Source of the DNA: JAAYTD01 sp964472015
GTDB taxonomy: Bacteria; Bacteroidota; Ignavibacteria; Kapaibacteriales; UBA2268
Direction: 5' to 3'
Assembly (NCBI GenBank): GCA_964472015.1
Contig: CAYYIP010000001.1
Span: 1-64,000, forward strand
DNA length: 64,000 bases
Shown: positions 46,992-57,196 of the stretch, one piece after another
Numbering within the stretch: position 1 is the stretch's first letter
Layout of the letters: the number at the start of each line of letters is the position of its first letter
The notes under the pieces: generated by a model
What the model saw: only the letters and a program-made list of their open reading frames with translations
Told to the model about the DNA's origin: nothing
Databases searched by the model: none
Position numbers and translations under genes: made by a program

Positions 46992-47019
46992 TTGTATTGA
47001 TATTTTTTTAGTATTTTTG
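46992..47019 (+). promoter_or_regulatory. Predicted promoter of the exonuclease-Wzz run
   Basis: TTG (46992-46994), 17 bases, TATTTTTG (47012-47019); the start codon is at 47064. The spacing is slightly short compared with the other promoters here. Confidence 0.45.
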
Positions 47020-47063
47020 TGTAAATTAAGATTTAAAACAAAAATTAATTAAGACATTTTATT

Positions 47064-47819
47064 ATGGAAAACGAATATTATTTGTCATTTGATATAGAAA
47101 CTACTCCTATTGATTGGAACAAAATGTCTAGTAGTCAACAAGATTATTGGTTACGTGGAACTAAAGATGCAGATGAAGTAGAAAAAAGAATGAACGAACG
47201 TGCACTTACTCCTATGACAGCTCATATAGTTTGTATTGCTTGTTTAATAATGAAACGACAAAATAATGAATGGGTAGAAGAAAAAAAAGGTGTATTAACA
47301 ACAGATCCAAAATTAGATATAGAAAGTACTTCAGAAGAAAGTTATGAAGAAATGTTAGTAAATAATGTAAAAATGATTGTATCAAGTGAAAATAAAGTAT
47401 TAAAAAATTTTTGGAATTTGATAAGCTATTATAAAAATATTACTTTGATAAGTTTTAATGGAAGAAATTTTGATATCCCGTTTATTATGTTACGATCTGC
47501 TTGTCAAAAAATAAAACCTTTACGAAATTTAATGGCAGGAACAAAATTTAATTATCCAAATCATATTGATTTGATTGATGAGTTAACATTTTTTACACCA
47601 ACCTCAAGTCCTGCTGCAACTAAACGTTTTAATTTTGACTTTTATGCTCATAGTTTTGGAATTACATCTCCAAAAGAACAAGGAGTTAATGGAAGTATGA
47701 TATCTGATTTATATTCTGAAGGAAAAATTATAGAAATATCAGAATATTGTATGCGTGATGTTGTTGCCACATGGCAATTATTTGATTTTTGGAATAAATA
47801 TTTAAATTTTAAAAAATAA
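47064..47819 (+). CDS. DEDDy-type 3'-5' exonuclease (PolB-like domain)
   Basis: 251 residues forming a single RNase-H-fold exonuclease domain. Exo I is FDIETTP (residues 8-14), Exo II is FNGRNFDIPF near 135, and Exo III is YCMRDVVATW near 230: the four acidic metal ligands and tyrosine of the DEDDy class are all present. Free-standing PolB-like exonucleases of this kind are common in Bacteroidota; their role is thought to be DNA or RNA processing. It precedes the Wzz gene by 43 bases and is probably cotranscribed by chance of position. Confidence 0.85.
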   Translation: MENEYYLSFDIETTPIDWNKMSSSQQDYWLRGTKDADEVEKRMNERALTPMTAHIVCIACLIMKRQNNEWVEEKKGVLTTDPKLDIESTSEESYEEMLVNNVKMIVSSENKVLKNFWNLISYYKNITLISFNGRNFDIPFIMLRSACQKIKPLRNLMAGTKFNYPNHIDLIDELTFFTPTSSPAATKRFNFDFYAHSFGITSPKEQGVNGSMISDLYSEGKIIEISEYCMRDVVATWQLFDFWNKYLNFKK

Positions 47820-47862
47820 TTTTTAATCTTTACACTTTTATAAATTATAAATATATTATATA

Positions 47863-49050
47863 ATGAATAATATTGATAATAAAAGAGATAATAAAAAAAC
47901 TTTTTCTGATGCTTCTTATTTATTTGCTCTAATATATATACACAAGTTATTTATTTTTATAGTTACAACTTTAGTTTGTATTGCATCTATAATTATATCA
48001 TTTCTATTACCTATTTGGTATCCTTCGACTGTAAATTTTGTACCACCAACAGAATCAGGATCTAATTTTACAAGCAATACTTCTGTAAGTGGATTAAGTT
48101 CTATGATGAAAGATATAGGATTATCAAAAATTGGTGGCAAAAAATCTCAAGAGTATACAATGATAGTATTTCTTGAAAGTCGTACTGTGATCGATTCTAT
48201 AATAAAAAAATATGACTTGGCAAAAGTATATGATATTCCTGATACTCTTATATCAAAAGTACGTAAAGAATTTTTATCAAATCGTACGGTAACATATACT
48301 GATGAAGGTAATTATGAATTAACTATATGGGATACTGATAAATATAGAGCTGCAAAAATTGCAAATGACTATATAAAAATAACAAATGGACTTGCAAATA
48401 AAATACATAAAGAGGAACTAAATATAAATATTGATTATATAAGAGGAAGAATAAACTCTATTGATTCTACAATAAATGCTATATCATATGAATTGTCCAA
48501 GATATCAAAAGATAATTTAATGTTCTCACCAGAACAACAAGCAACAGCAGCAAGTAGTGCTTTATCTGAAATAAAAAAACAAGCTTTGGAATACGAAATA
48601 ATATATGATTTTTATAATAAAAATTATGGAGCAGAAGACCCAACAACAAAAATGGCGAAGGAAATGCTTGATGCTGCAAATAATAAAGTTAATGATGCAT
48701 TTAGAAAACCTGGTTTCATTGGAAATTTTGCATTAAAAGATGCAACTCCCATATCGGTAAATTATCTAACTAAATATGCTGATATTGAAGCCTTAACTGC
48801 AACAAAATCTTTATTAGTAACAACATTAGAAAAAACTTTGATTGATAACCAAAAAAATGTTTCTAATTTCTTTGTAATTGACGAAGCAATTCCTGCAGAC
48901 AAAAAAGGAAAACCAAAAAGAGCATTTATTGTTGCTGGCGCAACTATTGGCGGATTTGTTATTTGTGTATTTATACTACTTATAATAAATAGTATAAAAT
49001 TATCTATTAGAAATGCAAAAGAAATACAAAAAATTAAAGAGCAAAAATAA
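47863..49050 (+). CDS. Chain-length determinant (Wzz/polysaccharide co-polymerase) family protein
   Basis: 395 residues. One membrane helix near 28-50 and one near 365-390 enclose a large periplasmic region with coiled coil (INSIDSTINAISYELSKI), the layout of Wzz proteins that set O-antigen length. PxxP-like PADKKGKPKRAF lies just before the second helix, as in the family. No C-terminal tyrosine kinase domain is attached. The next gene, 20 bases on, is a Wzy/WaaL-like protein, consistent with a surface-polysaccharide pair. Confidence 0.88.
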   Translation: MNNIDNKRDNKKTFSDASYLFALIYIHKLFIFIVTTLVCIASIIISFLLPIWYPSTVNFVPPTESGSNFTSNTSVSGLSSMMKDIGLSKIGGKKSQEYTMIVFLESRTVIDSIIKKYDLAKVYDIPDTLISKVRKEFLSNRTVTYTDEGNYELTIWDTDKYRAAKIANDYIKITNGLANKIHKEELNINIDYIRGRINSIDSTINAISYELSKISKDNLMFSPEQQATAASSALSEIKKQALEYEIIYDFYNKNYGAEDPTTKMAKEMLDAANNKVNDAFRKPGFIGNFALKDATPISVNYLTKYADIEALTATKSLLVTTLEKTLIDNQKNVSNFFVIDEAIPADKKGKPKRAFIVAGATIGGFVICVFILLIINSIKLSIRNAKEIQKIKEQK

Positions 49051-49070
49051 TAATAATTTAATTTTTACTT

Positions 49071-50564
49071 ATGCAAGCAATAAATAAAGAATTATATAAA
49101 AATTTAATATATAATAGTAATTATATTAGGGATAATGTAAATTTAACACCTTTACAAAAAATATATAGTGTAAATAATAAAATTACACCATTAATAGCAA
49201 TTATTACGTCTATATTTACATTAAGTTTAATTATTATTGCTTTTATTTTTCGTATAGAATTATATGTATTTTTAATTACATTAGCACTTCCTTTAATATG
49301 GTTAATGATTCATTATCCTCGTTTGTGGATTTATTCTATTGTATTAACATTTACTATTTTTATGCGAGAAGGCGATACTGAAGTAAATGCACTACATATT
49401 TTTGCAGGAGTATTTTATAATTCATTCTTAATCATCTGGTTTTTATATAAATTAATTATAAAAAAAGAAAATTTAATTAGAAATTTTTCAGACCAATTAT
49501 TTTTATTTTTTTGTATTGTATTAATTTTTAATGCTGCGATTGCTATTGGAAATGATGTAAATTGGTTTGATTGGTTACGAGAATATTTATCATACTCTTT
49601 AATTTTATATTATTTCCCTATTCGTGAATATTTTAAAGAACCAAAGCACATTATTAAGTTAGTATTTTTAATAGGATTGGTTACAATATGTTTAGATTTA
49701 ATACAATTTTATAATTATATAAAGATATTAAAAAATATCATTTATGCTTATCAATTTTCTAATAGTATGAGAATAAATCAACATATATTTTCTGCTGTTG
49801 GATTTTCGGGGATTGCTTTTTTCTTTTACTTTAAAAGTATTCGAGGTAAATTATTTTCTTTTATAGTTACAGTACTTTCTATATCAGCCTTAATATCTAC
49901 TTTATCTCGTGCATTTTGGGTAGCCTTATTAGCAATGATTATGATATTTTTATTTTACCTATCAAAAAAACAATTAATACAATTAATTTCTTTATTTATT
50001 ATATTCTTAGGTATTGCAGTATTTTCTTTAAACACATTTATGCCTGATAAAGCAAATATTTTTTACAAATATTTAGGACAGCGTTTTAGTTCTACTGGAC
50101 AAGGTAAAAAAGACATATCTATTAGATCTAGACTATATGAATTTAAAAAAGTCAATAGCTTAATAGAAGAAAGTCCTATTTGGGGACATGGTTTAAGATA
50201 TGAATTTTCATTTTTTGAAAATATAAAACAAGCAACAAAAAAAACATCTTTTGTTCATAATGGATATCTAAATATTGCCTATAAAACAGGAATTCCGTTA
50301 ACAATAGCATTCTATCTTCCTTTATTATTATATTTAATCCAAGGTTTTCTCATTTCTATTCGTACAAGTTCTTATTTACATAGAATAATATCTATTTGTG
50401 CTTTCTTAACATTATTAATGTTATTTGTTACAAATTTTGTGACTTCGAGTTTTTTATTTAGAGATGGACTAATGACAACTGCAATATCAATTGCATTTAT
50501 TAGCATATCGTTAGAATATTATAAAAATAATGAAATTCCTAAAAAATTAAAAATATTATGTTAA
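49071..50564 (+). CDS. O-antigen polymerase/ligase (Wzy/WaaL) family membrane protein
   Basis: 497 residues with about 11-12 membrane helices. A long polar loop between late helices contains SIRSRLYEFKKVNSLIEESP followed by WGHGLR and the downstream FVHNGYLNIAYKTG. This R...H pattern is characteristic of O-antigen ligases and Wzy polymerases (Wzy_C/PF04932 type). Whether it polymerises repeat units or transfers glycan to lipid A core or protein cannot be decided from sequence. Pairing with Wzz favours polymerase. Confidence 0.85.
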   Translation: MQAINKELYKNLIYNSNYIRDNVNLTPLQKIYSVNNKITPLIAIITSIFTLSLIIIAFIFRIELYVFLITLALPLIWLMIHYPRLWIYSIVLTFTIFMREGDTEVNALHIFAGVFYNSFLIIWFLYKLIIKKENLIRNFSDQLFLFFCIVLIFNAAIAIGNDVNWFDWLREYLSYSLILYYFPIREYFKEPKHIIKLVFLIGLVTICLDLIQFYNYIKILKNIIYAYQFSNSMRINQHIFSAVGFSGIAFFFYFKSIRGKLFSFIVTVLSISALISTLSRAFWVALLAMIMIFLFYLSKKQLIQLISLFIIFLGIAVFSLNTFMPDKANIFYKYLGQRFSSTGQGKKDISIRSRLYEFKKVNSLIEESPIWGHGLRYEFSFFENIKQATKKTSFVHNGYLNIAYKTGIPLTIAFYLPLLLYLIQGFLISIRTSSYLHRIISICAFLTLLMLFVTNFVTSSFLFRDGLMTTAISIAFISISLEYYKNNEIPKKLKILC

Positions 50565-50652
50565 TATTTTAATTCTTTGTAATTTTGCAATAATATTATG
50601 AAATATTATAAATAAATTGATTTTAATACATTAATAAATTATATAATAAATT

Positions 50653-51483
50653 ATGAATAAATTATTTTTTTTCATTATCTCTACTGTAATTTTAACAATA
50701 GGAATAACAGGATGTTCTAAAAAAGATAAAAATAAAGATAAAACATCTAATACAGCAAAGTCTATACCAACAAAAATTGAATATAATAAAGATTCAACTA
50801 TTCATTTTGCAAATATAAATTGGTTACCACTGGAAGGTGAAGGGAGTATAAACGATGAAATTATACCAGCAAAAGCACAAAATGCTTTTGTAGACGAAAA
50901 AGGATGTTTACATTTAAAAATGATAAAAAAACATGGTGGGTTTTATGGCGCAGAATTAATTGCAGATACACTTTTTGATTTAGGAGAATTTTACTTTGAA
51001 ATAAATACAGATTTATCCAAGTTGAGTAAAAATTTGGAATTACGTATACGACTAATCAATCCTTCTGAAACTATAAAAAAAGGAATCGTAGAAACAGGTA
51101 TAGCTTTAAGTTATGAAAATTCTGATAATATATCACCTTTAAAATTTTACTCAATCAATACAAATACAACAAATATAGAAAAATTTTACTATAATAAACC
51201 AATAAATAAAAATGCAAAATTTAAAATTATTATGGTAAAAGATGCAATTTCTTACATTTATTTAGAAAATAACAAAAATATATTAGAATATACTATATCA
51301 AAATTTAATGACCAAAAAACAGAATTAACTTATTTTACACCATCAACTAAACAAAAATTAGTATTATCTGCATATTATTTTGATGGTGGACAACGTGCTG
51401 ACGAATTTGAAATTATTATATCTAATATTAAAACAAAATCTATTTTTGAAAATAAAAAAAATAACATAGCAAAAAATAGTTAA
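50653..51483 (+). CDS. Lipoprotein with predicted lectin-like (concanavalin fold) domain
   Basis: 276 residues. Lipobox ITGC places the lipid at Cys21; a Lys/Asp-rich spacer follows. Residues ~55-265 are beta-rich. GGFYGAELIADTLFDLGEFYFEI recalls the first strands of LamG/GH16-like jelly rolls, and QTELTYFTPST with SAYYFDGGQRADEFEIIISNI the last ones. No GH16 ExDxxE catalytic motif is visible, so binding is more likely than hydrolysis. TAATTTTG at 50580-50587 could be its -7 element. It lies between the polymerase and xseA. I do not recognise a named family. Confidence 0.55.
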   Translation: MNKLFFFIISTVILTIGITGCSKKDKNKDKTSNTAKSIPTKIEYNKDSTIHFANINWLPLEGEGSINDEIIPAKAQNAFVDEKGCLHLKMIKKHGGFYGAELIADTLFDLGEFYFEINTDLSKLSKNLELRIRLINPSETIKKGIVETGIALSYENSDNISPLKFYSINTNTTNIEKFYYNKPINKNAKFKIIMVKDAISYIYLENNKNILEYTISKFNDQKTELTYFTPSTKQKLVLSAYYFDGGQRADEFEIIISNIKTKSIFENKKNNIAKNS

Positions 51484-51525
51484 GCACATATATTTTATAA
51501 ACTATACTATACTTTTATTTATAAA

Positions 51526-52725
51526 ATGTTTGAATACAACACTAATACACATAAATATATTACAGTATCTGAAATTACTAACATAATTAAATTGCTACTA
51601 AAAAATAATATAGGAATAGTAACAATAGAGGGCGAAGTATCAAATTTTAAAAAGCATAATTCTGGACACAGATATTTTTCTTTAAAAGATGATAATTCTC
51701 AATTAGCATGTACTATATGGAATTCACGTCCTTTAAATTATGAACTTTCAGATGGTATGAAAGTAATTGCAACTGGTAGTATAAGTATATATCCTGCTCG
51801 TGGTAGTTATCATTTAGACGTTATAGATATAAAGCCATATGGTACTGGAACATTATATCAAGCATTTGAAGAATTAAAAAATAAATTAAAAAACTTAGGT
51901 TATTTTGATATTAATCGTAAAAAAGCTATCCCTGAAATTATTTATAATATAGGTGTTTCAACTTCACCAACAGGAGCTGCAGTACAAGATATATTCAGCA
52001 CAATAAAACGTCGTTTCCCATTAGCGACAATTTATTTTAGACCGACTATTGTTCAAGGCAATTCTGCTGCTTATGATATTACTTCTGCAATTAAGGAATT
52101 AAATGAAACACCAGCTGAAATTATTATTATTGGTCGTGGTGGAGGTTCTATAGAAGATTTATGGGCATATAATACAGAAATAGTTGCTGATGCTATTTTT
52201 AAATCATCAAAACCTATTATTTCAGCTGTTGGACATGAAACTGATTTTTCTATTGCAGATTTTGTAGCAGATTTACGTGCTGCAACCCCAACTGCTGCTG
52301 CTGAAATAGCAACCCCATTAACTTATGATACTATTATAAATATAATAAATAATATCAAAATTGAAATAACAAATAAAATAATATCTATTGTAAATAATAA
52401 TAAATTTATATTAAAACATACAGGATTATATGATATTCATAATATATTATTAGAAAAGATATATAATAAATATCAAAATATTGATTCTATTACATCTTTT
52501 ATTCAACAAATTATGAATAATATTATTAAGTTAAAAAAATTAAAACTAGAAAAACTTATAACTAATTGTGAATTATCAAATCCTATTAAACCTTTAGATA
52601 GAGGATTTGCTTTATTAAAACATAATAATATTATTATAAATAATTATACTCCATTAACAAATTTTAAAACAATAGACATAGTACGAAAACAAGACATAAC
52701 AAAAGTTAAAGTTTTAAAAAAATAA
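51526..52725 (+). CDS. xseA: Exodeoxyribonuclease VII large subunit
   Basis: 399 residues, slightly short at the C-terminal coiled coil. N-terminal OB fold with GEVSNFKKHNSGHRYFSLKD. Catalytic core with GVSTSPTGAAVQDI, IIIGRGGGSIEDLWAYN and SAVGHETDFSIADFVAD. Degrades single-stranded DNA from both ends in mismatch repair and recombination. xseB, the small subunit, does not follow. The C-terminal FKTIDIVRKQD matches the family end. Confidence 0.95.
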   Translation: MFEYNTNTHKYITVSEITNIIKLLLKNNIGIVTIEGEVSNFKKHNSGHRYFSLKDDNSQLACTIWNSRPLNYELSDGMKVIATGSISIYPARGSYHLDVIDIKPYGTGTLYQAFEELKNKLKNLGYFDINRKKAIPEIIYNIGVSTSPTGAAVQDIFSTIKRRFPLATIYFRPTIVQGNSAAYDITSAIKELNETPAEIIIIGRGGGSIEDLWAYNTEIVADAIFKSSKPIISAVGHETDFSIADFVADLRAATPTAAAEIATPLTYDTIINIINNIKIEITNKIISIVNNNKFILKHTGLYDIHNILLEKIYNKYQNIDSITSFIQQIMNNIIKLKKLKLEKLITNCELSNPIKPLDRGFALLKHNNIIINNYTPLTNFKTIDIVRKQDITKVKVLKK

Positions 52726-52750
52726 TTTTTTAACTAAAAATATTAAATTA

Positions 52751-53392
52751 TTAATATTTCAAAGTAAATAATATAGAACGATAATATTTATCAAATTCAT
52801 TTCTACAAACAATTATATTATTAGTTACATTCAGTGTAACTAAAGAAAATTCATAAAAATTTCCAATATCTGATATAAATACTGCTGACTTAACAAATCC
52901 ATTATCTTTTACTCTAACAAAAGAAAAATTAGCAAATTTTTGATTGCCTATATTAATAAGTTCATATTTTTCTGTAAGACTAATCTCCCCAACTGCTTTC
53001 TCGTTATGTTTAGCAAAACATAGTCTCGCAAGTCCAAGTAATCCTTCTTTATTAATAATATTTTCGTTATTTTCTGTTTTCTTTAAAGTTGAAAATACTG
53101 CTGCAAGCGTATAATCTGGATTAACTGCTACTGCAAAAATATCAGACGATATTTTTTCATTTGTTTCTATAAAAAACCAATCTTGTGGTATAAGCGCAAG
53201 CATATCACCTGCAGGTGTTCTAATAACCACATCTGACATTTTTACTTCAGATTTAGGACTAGCAACAACTATTTTATCACTTTTTTTGGTTATATATTCA
53301 TCTTGCTCTTTAACAATAATACAACTATTAATTATAGTCAATGTTAAAAAAAACATTAATAATTTATAAAATATATATTTAATTTTAATCAT
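52751..53392 (-). CDS. Lipoprotein of unknown function
   Basis: 213 residues. Signal segment then INSC lipobox (Cys24). The body (~60-213) includes TPAGDMLALIPQDWFFIETN, VNPDYTLAAVFSTL and NFSFVRVKDNGFVKSAVFIS, which look like an alpha/beta fold of the PsbP/Mog1 or DUF4861-like kind, but I cannot assign it. Located between convergent xseA and a nucleotidyltransferase gene. It may be cotranscribed with the latter (23-base gap). Confidence 0.6.
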   Translation of the reverse strand: MIKIKYIFYKLLMFFLTLTIINSCIIVKEQDEYITKKSDKIVVASPKSEVKMSDVVIRTPAGDMLALIPQDWFFIETNEKISSDIFAVAVNPDYTLAAVFSTLKKTENNENIINKEGLLGLARLCFAKHNEKAVGEISLTEKYELINIGNQKFANFSFVRVKDNGFVKSAVFISDIGNFYEFSLVTLNVTNNIIVCRNEFDKYYRSILFTLKY

Positions 53393-53415
53393 ATATTATA
53401 TTTTTTCTTAAAAAT

Positions 53416-54405
53416 TTAGTCTAATTCTATAACACTTGAATTACCTACATTAAATTTATTATAAGTACCACTTATTTCTACTTCATTCCCAATAATAGAT
53501 TCATTTAGTAAAGCTTTATTAACTTTTGCTTCATAACTAATAATAGAATTTTTAATAATACTATCTTTAATTACAGCACCATCTGCAACAGAAGTATATG
53601 GTCCAATAATAGAATTTTCAACAATAGCATCTTTAGAAATAAAACAAGGCGGTATTATTACATTATTTCCATTATTAACTTGAATTTCAGAAAAATGTTT
53701 ATCCAATAAAAATTTATTAGTAGAAATTAATGTTTCAGCTTTACCACAATCATACCAGCCTTCAACATTAAATGTAGTAAAAGAAATATTACTTTCCAAC
53801 ATGTGTTGTAAAGCATCTGTAAGTTGGAATTCTCCTTTTGTTTGTATATTATTATTTATTATATATTCTAAACTATTAATAAGCTCTTGTGATGATTGTA
53901 TATAATACATACCAACAATTGCAAGATTAGACACAGGATTTAAAGGTTTTTCTATAAATTTTTCTATTTTATTTTGCTTATTTATAACAACTACTCCAAA
54001 ACGGCGTGGATCCTCTACTTCTTTTACTCCTATAGCATTTTTATTTACTTGAAATATTTTATCAAGATTTACATCAAAAACAGTATCACCTAATATAATA
54101 ATCAAAGGTTCATTATCTTTATATGTTTCTTTACCTGTCCATATTGCATGTCCTAGTCCATATCTTTTGCTTTGTTCTACAAAATCGACCTCTAACATAG
54201 GATAATATTTATTTACAAATTTCTGAACTAGTTCACCCATATATCCTGTTATTATTGTAGCCTTTAAAATACCACTTTGTACAAGTGAATCTAAAATATG
54301 CGCTAAAATTGGTTTCCCTGCAACATTTAATAATACTTTTGGTAATGCATAAGTATGAGGTCTTAAACGTGTACCTACACCTGCTACTGGAATTACTGCT
54401 CTCAT
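53416..54405 (-). CDS. Sugar-phosphate nucleotidyltransferase with left-handed beta-helix domain
   Basis: 329 residues. The nucleotidyltransferase core has PVAGVGTRLRPHTYALPKVL (residues 6-25) with intact GxGTRLRP, VEQSKRYGLGHAIW, FIEKP and GWYDCGKAETLI. The last 80 residues are hexapeptide-like repeats (IVENSIIGPYTSVADGAVIK). This is the GlmU/long-RmlA-type arrangement making NDP-sugars. The D-x-G pattern fits glucose-1-phosphate thymidylyl- or uridylyltransferase; the base and sugar cannot be fixed. AAGGA precedes ATG, and a -7 like TATATTTG is at 54453-54460 (minus). Confidence 0.87.
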   Translation of the reverse strand: MRAVIPVAGVGTRLRPHTYALPKVLLNVAGKPILAHILDSLVQSGILKATIITGYMGELVQKFVNKYYPMLEVDFVEQSKRYGLGHAIWTGKETYKDNEPLIIILGDTVFDVNLDKIFQVNKNAIGVKEVEDPRRFGVVVINKQNKIEKFIEKPLNPVSNLAIVGMYYIQSSQELINSLEYIINNNIQTKGEFQLTDALQHMLESNISFTTFNVEGWYDCGKAETLISTNKFLLDKHFSEIQVNNGNNVIIPPCFISKDAIVENSIIGPYTSVADGAVIKDSIIKNSIISYEAKVNKALLNESIIGNEVEISGTYNKFNVGNSSVIELD

Positions 54406-54532
54406 TTTTATCCTTATTGTTTATAATAAAAATATTTTAAAATATTTAAATACAAATATAATTAAATAAATACAATTAAAGTAAATTTTTATTTCTTTTT
54501 AATTAAAATTATATATTATACAATTAAAAATA

Positions 54533-54563
54533 TTTGAAATAACAAAAAAAATAGTTATTTTTG
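54533..54563 (+). promoter_or_regulatory. Predicted promoter of the outer-membrane protein gene
   Basis: TTTG (54533-54536), 19 bases, TATTTTTG (54556-54563): one of the best matches to the Bacteroidota consensus in the window. The start codon is 88 bases downstream. Confidence 0.65.
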
Positions 54564-54650
54564 TTTAATAAGTTATTTTTATCTATTAGATATTAATAAT
54601 AAATTTATAAATTTAAACTATTTATTAAAGAAATTAATTTATTAAAATAA

Positions 54651-55916
54651 ATGAAAAAACGAATTTATTTATTAACAATATTATTTTTTACAATTTTTAT
54701 TATTAATTCTGTTAAAATATTTGCCCAGGGTGGTTCTAATTATTCTATTTTTGGTATCGGCGATATTATATATGGTAATAGTGCTGCATATCAAGCAATA
54801 GGAGGAACTCAAATAGCTGTTCCATCTACTAATAATATAAATATAATAAATCCTGCTTTATGGTCTATTGTTAATACTACTAGAATTCAAACAGGTTATA
54901 GATTCAATCAAAATGTGATTTCAAATGGAAGTAATGAACTTTGGCAAAATAATGGTAGTATAAATGGATTTGCTTCTATTTTTAATTTTGATACAACAAA
55001 AAAAATTAGTGCTACTATTTTATTACAACCAATGTCTGTTGTAAATTATTTTATGTCTTCACCAATAGAAGTTTCAAAAAAAGATGAAACAATTAATGGA
55101 ATAAATCAATACAAAGGAAGTGGTGGATTATCTAGTTTAATAATAGGATTAAGCACTAAGACTCTTGATTGGTTATATTTAGGTGGTTCTTTTAATGTTA
55201 TATTTGGCGAATTACAACACAATATATATACTATATTCAAAAGTGATTATACTACTAACTATACAATAAAACAAGTAGAGGATATTAATGCAATTGGTTT
55301 TAAACTTGGCACTTATATTAATCCAATAGAGGAACTTGGAATTGGTTTTTTTTATGAATATATAGGAAAAGCAAATATTAATAATAAAAAAGAATATATA
55401 TATCCTATATCCCTTGGAGATGTTAGTCAACCATTAATAAACAATTCTGTTATATCTAATTTTACAAAATCGACAATGCCACACTATTTAGGTGCAGGTT
55501 TATCTTATACTATTAGAAATAAGGTTATGTTATCATTTGATTATTTAATGGTAAAATTTTCTAATGTAAATATAAATAAGAGTATAAATACTAAGTTTAG
55601 AAATTTAAACAAATTATCTTTTGGTATTACTAAATTAGGTAATTCTAATTATTATGCGCCTATAAAAGAAAAATTTGCCTATAAAGCGGGTGCTTATTAT
55701 GAACAACTATACTATAATATAAATGAAAAAAATATTGATGAAATAGGTATTTCTGCAGGTCTACAATGGCCTTTATCAAGAACAGCACAAATTGATATAG
55801 CATTTGTATTTGGACAACATGGAACAACAGAAAATTACTTATTAAAAGAAAGTTTTGGAAAAATAATTGTAGATATAAGCATAGGTGATATTTGGTTCAA
55901 AAAACGTAGACGTTAA
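54651..55916 (+). CDS. Outer-membrane beta-barrel protein (FadL/OmpP1-like)
   Basis: 421 residues. Signal peptide ends near residue 25 (KIFAQG). The mature start YSIFGIGDIIYGNSAAYQAI and then INIINPALWS are typical of Bacteroidota FadL-like barrels (GIGD...G...NPA). The remainder is alternating amphipathic strands (YLGGSFNVIFGEL, LGIGFFYEYIG, LSFDYLMVKF). The protein ends in a charged segment, not the usual aromatic end. Substrate unknown. 51 bases upstream of ruvB and possibly cotranscribed. Confidence 0.75.
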   Translation: MKKRIYLLTILFFTIFIINSVKIFAQGGSNYSIFGIGDIIYGNSAAYQAIGGTQIAVPSTNNINIINPALWSIVNTTRIQTGYRFNQNVISNGSNELWQNNGSINGFASIFNFDTTKKISATILLQPMSVVNYFMSSPIEVSKKDETINGINQYKGSGGLSSLIIGLSTKTLDWLYLGGSFNVIFGELQHNIYTIFKSDYTTNYTIKQVEDINAIGFKLGTYINPIEELGIGFFYEYIGKANINNKKEYIYPISLGDVSQPLINNSVISNFTKSTMPHYLGAGLSYTIRNKVMLSFDYLMVKFSNVNINKSINTKFRNLNKLSFGITKLGNSNYYAPIKEKFAYKAGAYYEQLYYNINEKNIDEIGISAGLQWPLSRTAQIDIAFVFGQHGTTENYLLKESFGKIIVDISIGDIWFKKRRR

Positions 55917-55967
55917 AATATTTTTTTACTTCTTTAATTTAACTAATTATTTTTTTATTTCAATAAT

Positions 55968-56996
55968 ATGCGATCTGGAATTACATCTGCTGAAAAAAAA
56001 CAAGATGATATAGATATTGCTTTACGTCCTATAAATTTTGATGAATTTGTTGGTCAAAATAAAATTGTAAATAATTTAAAAATATGGACTCAGGCTGCAA
56101 AAAAACGTGGCGATACATTAGACCATGTTCTTTTAACCGGACCTCCTGGACTTGGTAAAACAACATTAAGTCTTATTATAGCACGTGAAATGAATGCAAG
56201 TATAAGTAAAACTTCAGGTCCTGCATTAGAAAAGCCTGCTGATCTTGCAGGCCTTTTAACAAATTTGAACGAAGGTGATGTACTTTTTATAGATGAAATA
56301 CATAGATTAGCTGTTACAATAGAAGAATATTTATATTCTGCTATGGAAGATTTTCATTTAGATATTATGCTTGATACAGGACCATCTGCTCGCACTGTTC
56401 AATTAAAATTACCACGTTTTACATTAGTAGGTGCAACAACTCGCGCTGGTCTTTTAACCGAGCCACTTCGTACACGCTTTGGAATCACTGAAAGGTTAGA
56501 TTATTATACATCCGAAGAATTAATGATAGTTGTTTTAAGATCAGCTAATATATTAAATGTACTTATTGATGATGATGCTGCCTACGAAATTGCTTCACGG
56601 TCAAGAGGAACACCAAGAATTGCAAATCGTATTTTAAATAGAACAAGAGATTTTGCACAAGTAAAAGGAAATGGTAATATTACAAAAAAAATAGCTATGC
56701 TTGCTTTAGAAGCACTAGAAGTAGATACTTATGGACTTGATGAAATGGATAAACGAATTTTACTTACAATTATGGATAAATTTAAAGGTAGGCCAACGGG
56801 AATAAAAACTATTGCAACAGCGGTCGGTGAAGAAACGGGTACAATTGAAGAAGTTTATGAACCTTTTTTAATTCAACAAGGTTTTTTAATGAGAACACCT
56901 AAGGGACGAATTGTTACAGAAAAATGTTATGAATACTTTAAACATCCTATTGAATATATAAAATATGATAAAAATAATGAAAGTTTATTATTTTAG
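55968..56996 (+). CDS. ruvB: Holliday junction branch migration helicase RuvB
   Basis: 342 residues, standard length. Walker A GPPGLGKTTL near residue 62, Walker B VLFIDEIHRL, sensor 1 GATTRAGLLTEPLRTRFG including the arginine finger, and winged-helix C-terminus with QGFLMRTPKGRIVTEK. Drives branch migration with RuvA. ruvA and ruvC are not adjacent. Confidence 0.97.
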   Translation: MRSGITSAEKKQDDIDIALRPINFDEFVGQNKIVNNLKIWTQAAKKRGDTLDHVLLTGPPGLGKTTLSLIIAREMNASISKTSGPALEKPADLAGLLTNLNEGDVLFIDEIHRLAVTIEEYLYSAMEDFHLDIMLDTGPSARTVQLKLPRFTLVGATTRAGLLTEPLRTRFGITERLDYYTSEELMIVVLRSANILNVLIDDDAAYEIASRSRGTPRIANRILNRTRDFAQVKGNGNITKKIAMLALEALEVDTYGLDEMDKRILLTIMDKFKGRPTGIKTIATAVGEETGTIEEVYEPFLIQQGFLMRTPKGRIVTEKCYEYFKHPIEYIKYDKNNESLLF

Positions 56997-57158
56997 TTTT
57001 ATTTTAATAAATTATATAATATTAATAATAAACAATCTTTTTGATTAATTTATTACAAAAAAAAAACAATATTTTCTAACAAATAATGACTAAATTAAAT
57101 AAATATATTTATAATATATTGATTTTGTAAAAAAATAATAAAATATTTGTATAAATAA

Positions 57159-57190
57159 TTTGTTTATTATATAATATTTTCATATTTTTG
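57159..57190 (+). promoter_or_regulatory. Orphan promoter upstream of a putative small RNA
   Basis: TTTG (57159-57162), 20 bases, TATTTTTG (57183-57190). No gene of normal size follows on this strand before the opposing transcription unit. The only downstream signal is the terminator at 57251. Confidence 0.55.
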
Positions 57191-57196
57191 TATGTG

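Noticed and set aside
46898..47063. Possible FMN riboswitch upstream of ribBA
   Set aside because: The divergent gap is about 165 bases, AT-rich, and none of the conserved FMN aptamer boxes is present.
52738..52759. Terminator between xseA and the convergent lipoprotein gene
   Set aside because: Only a 9-bp A/T-only inverted repeat without a clear U-tract, which is expected by chance at this base composition.
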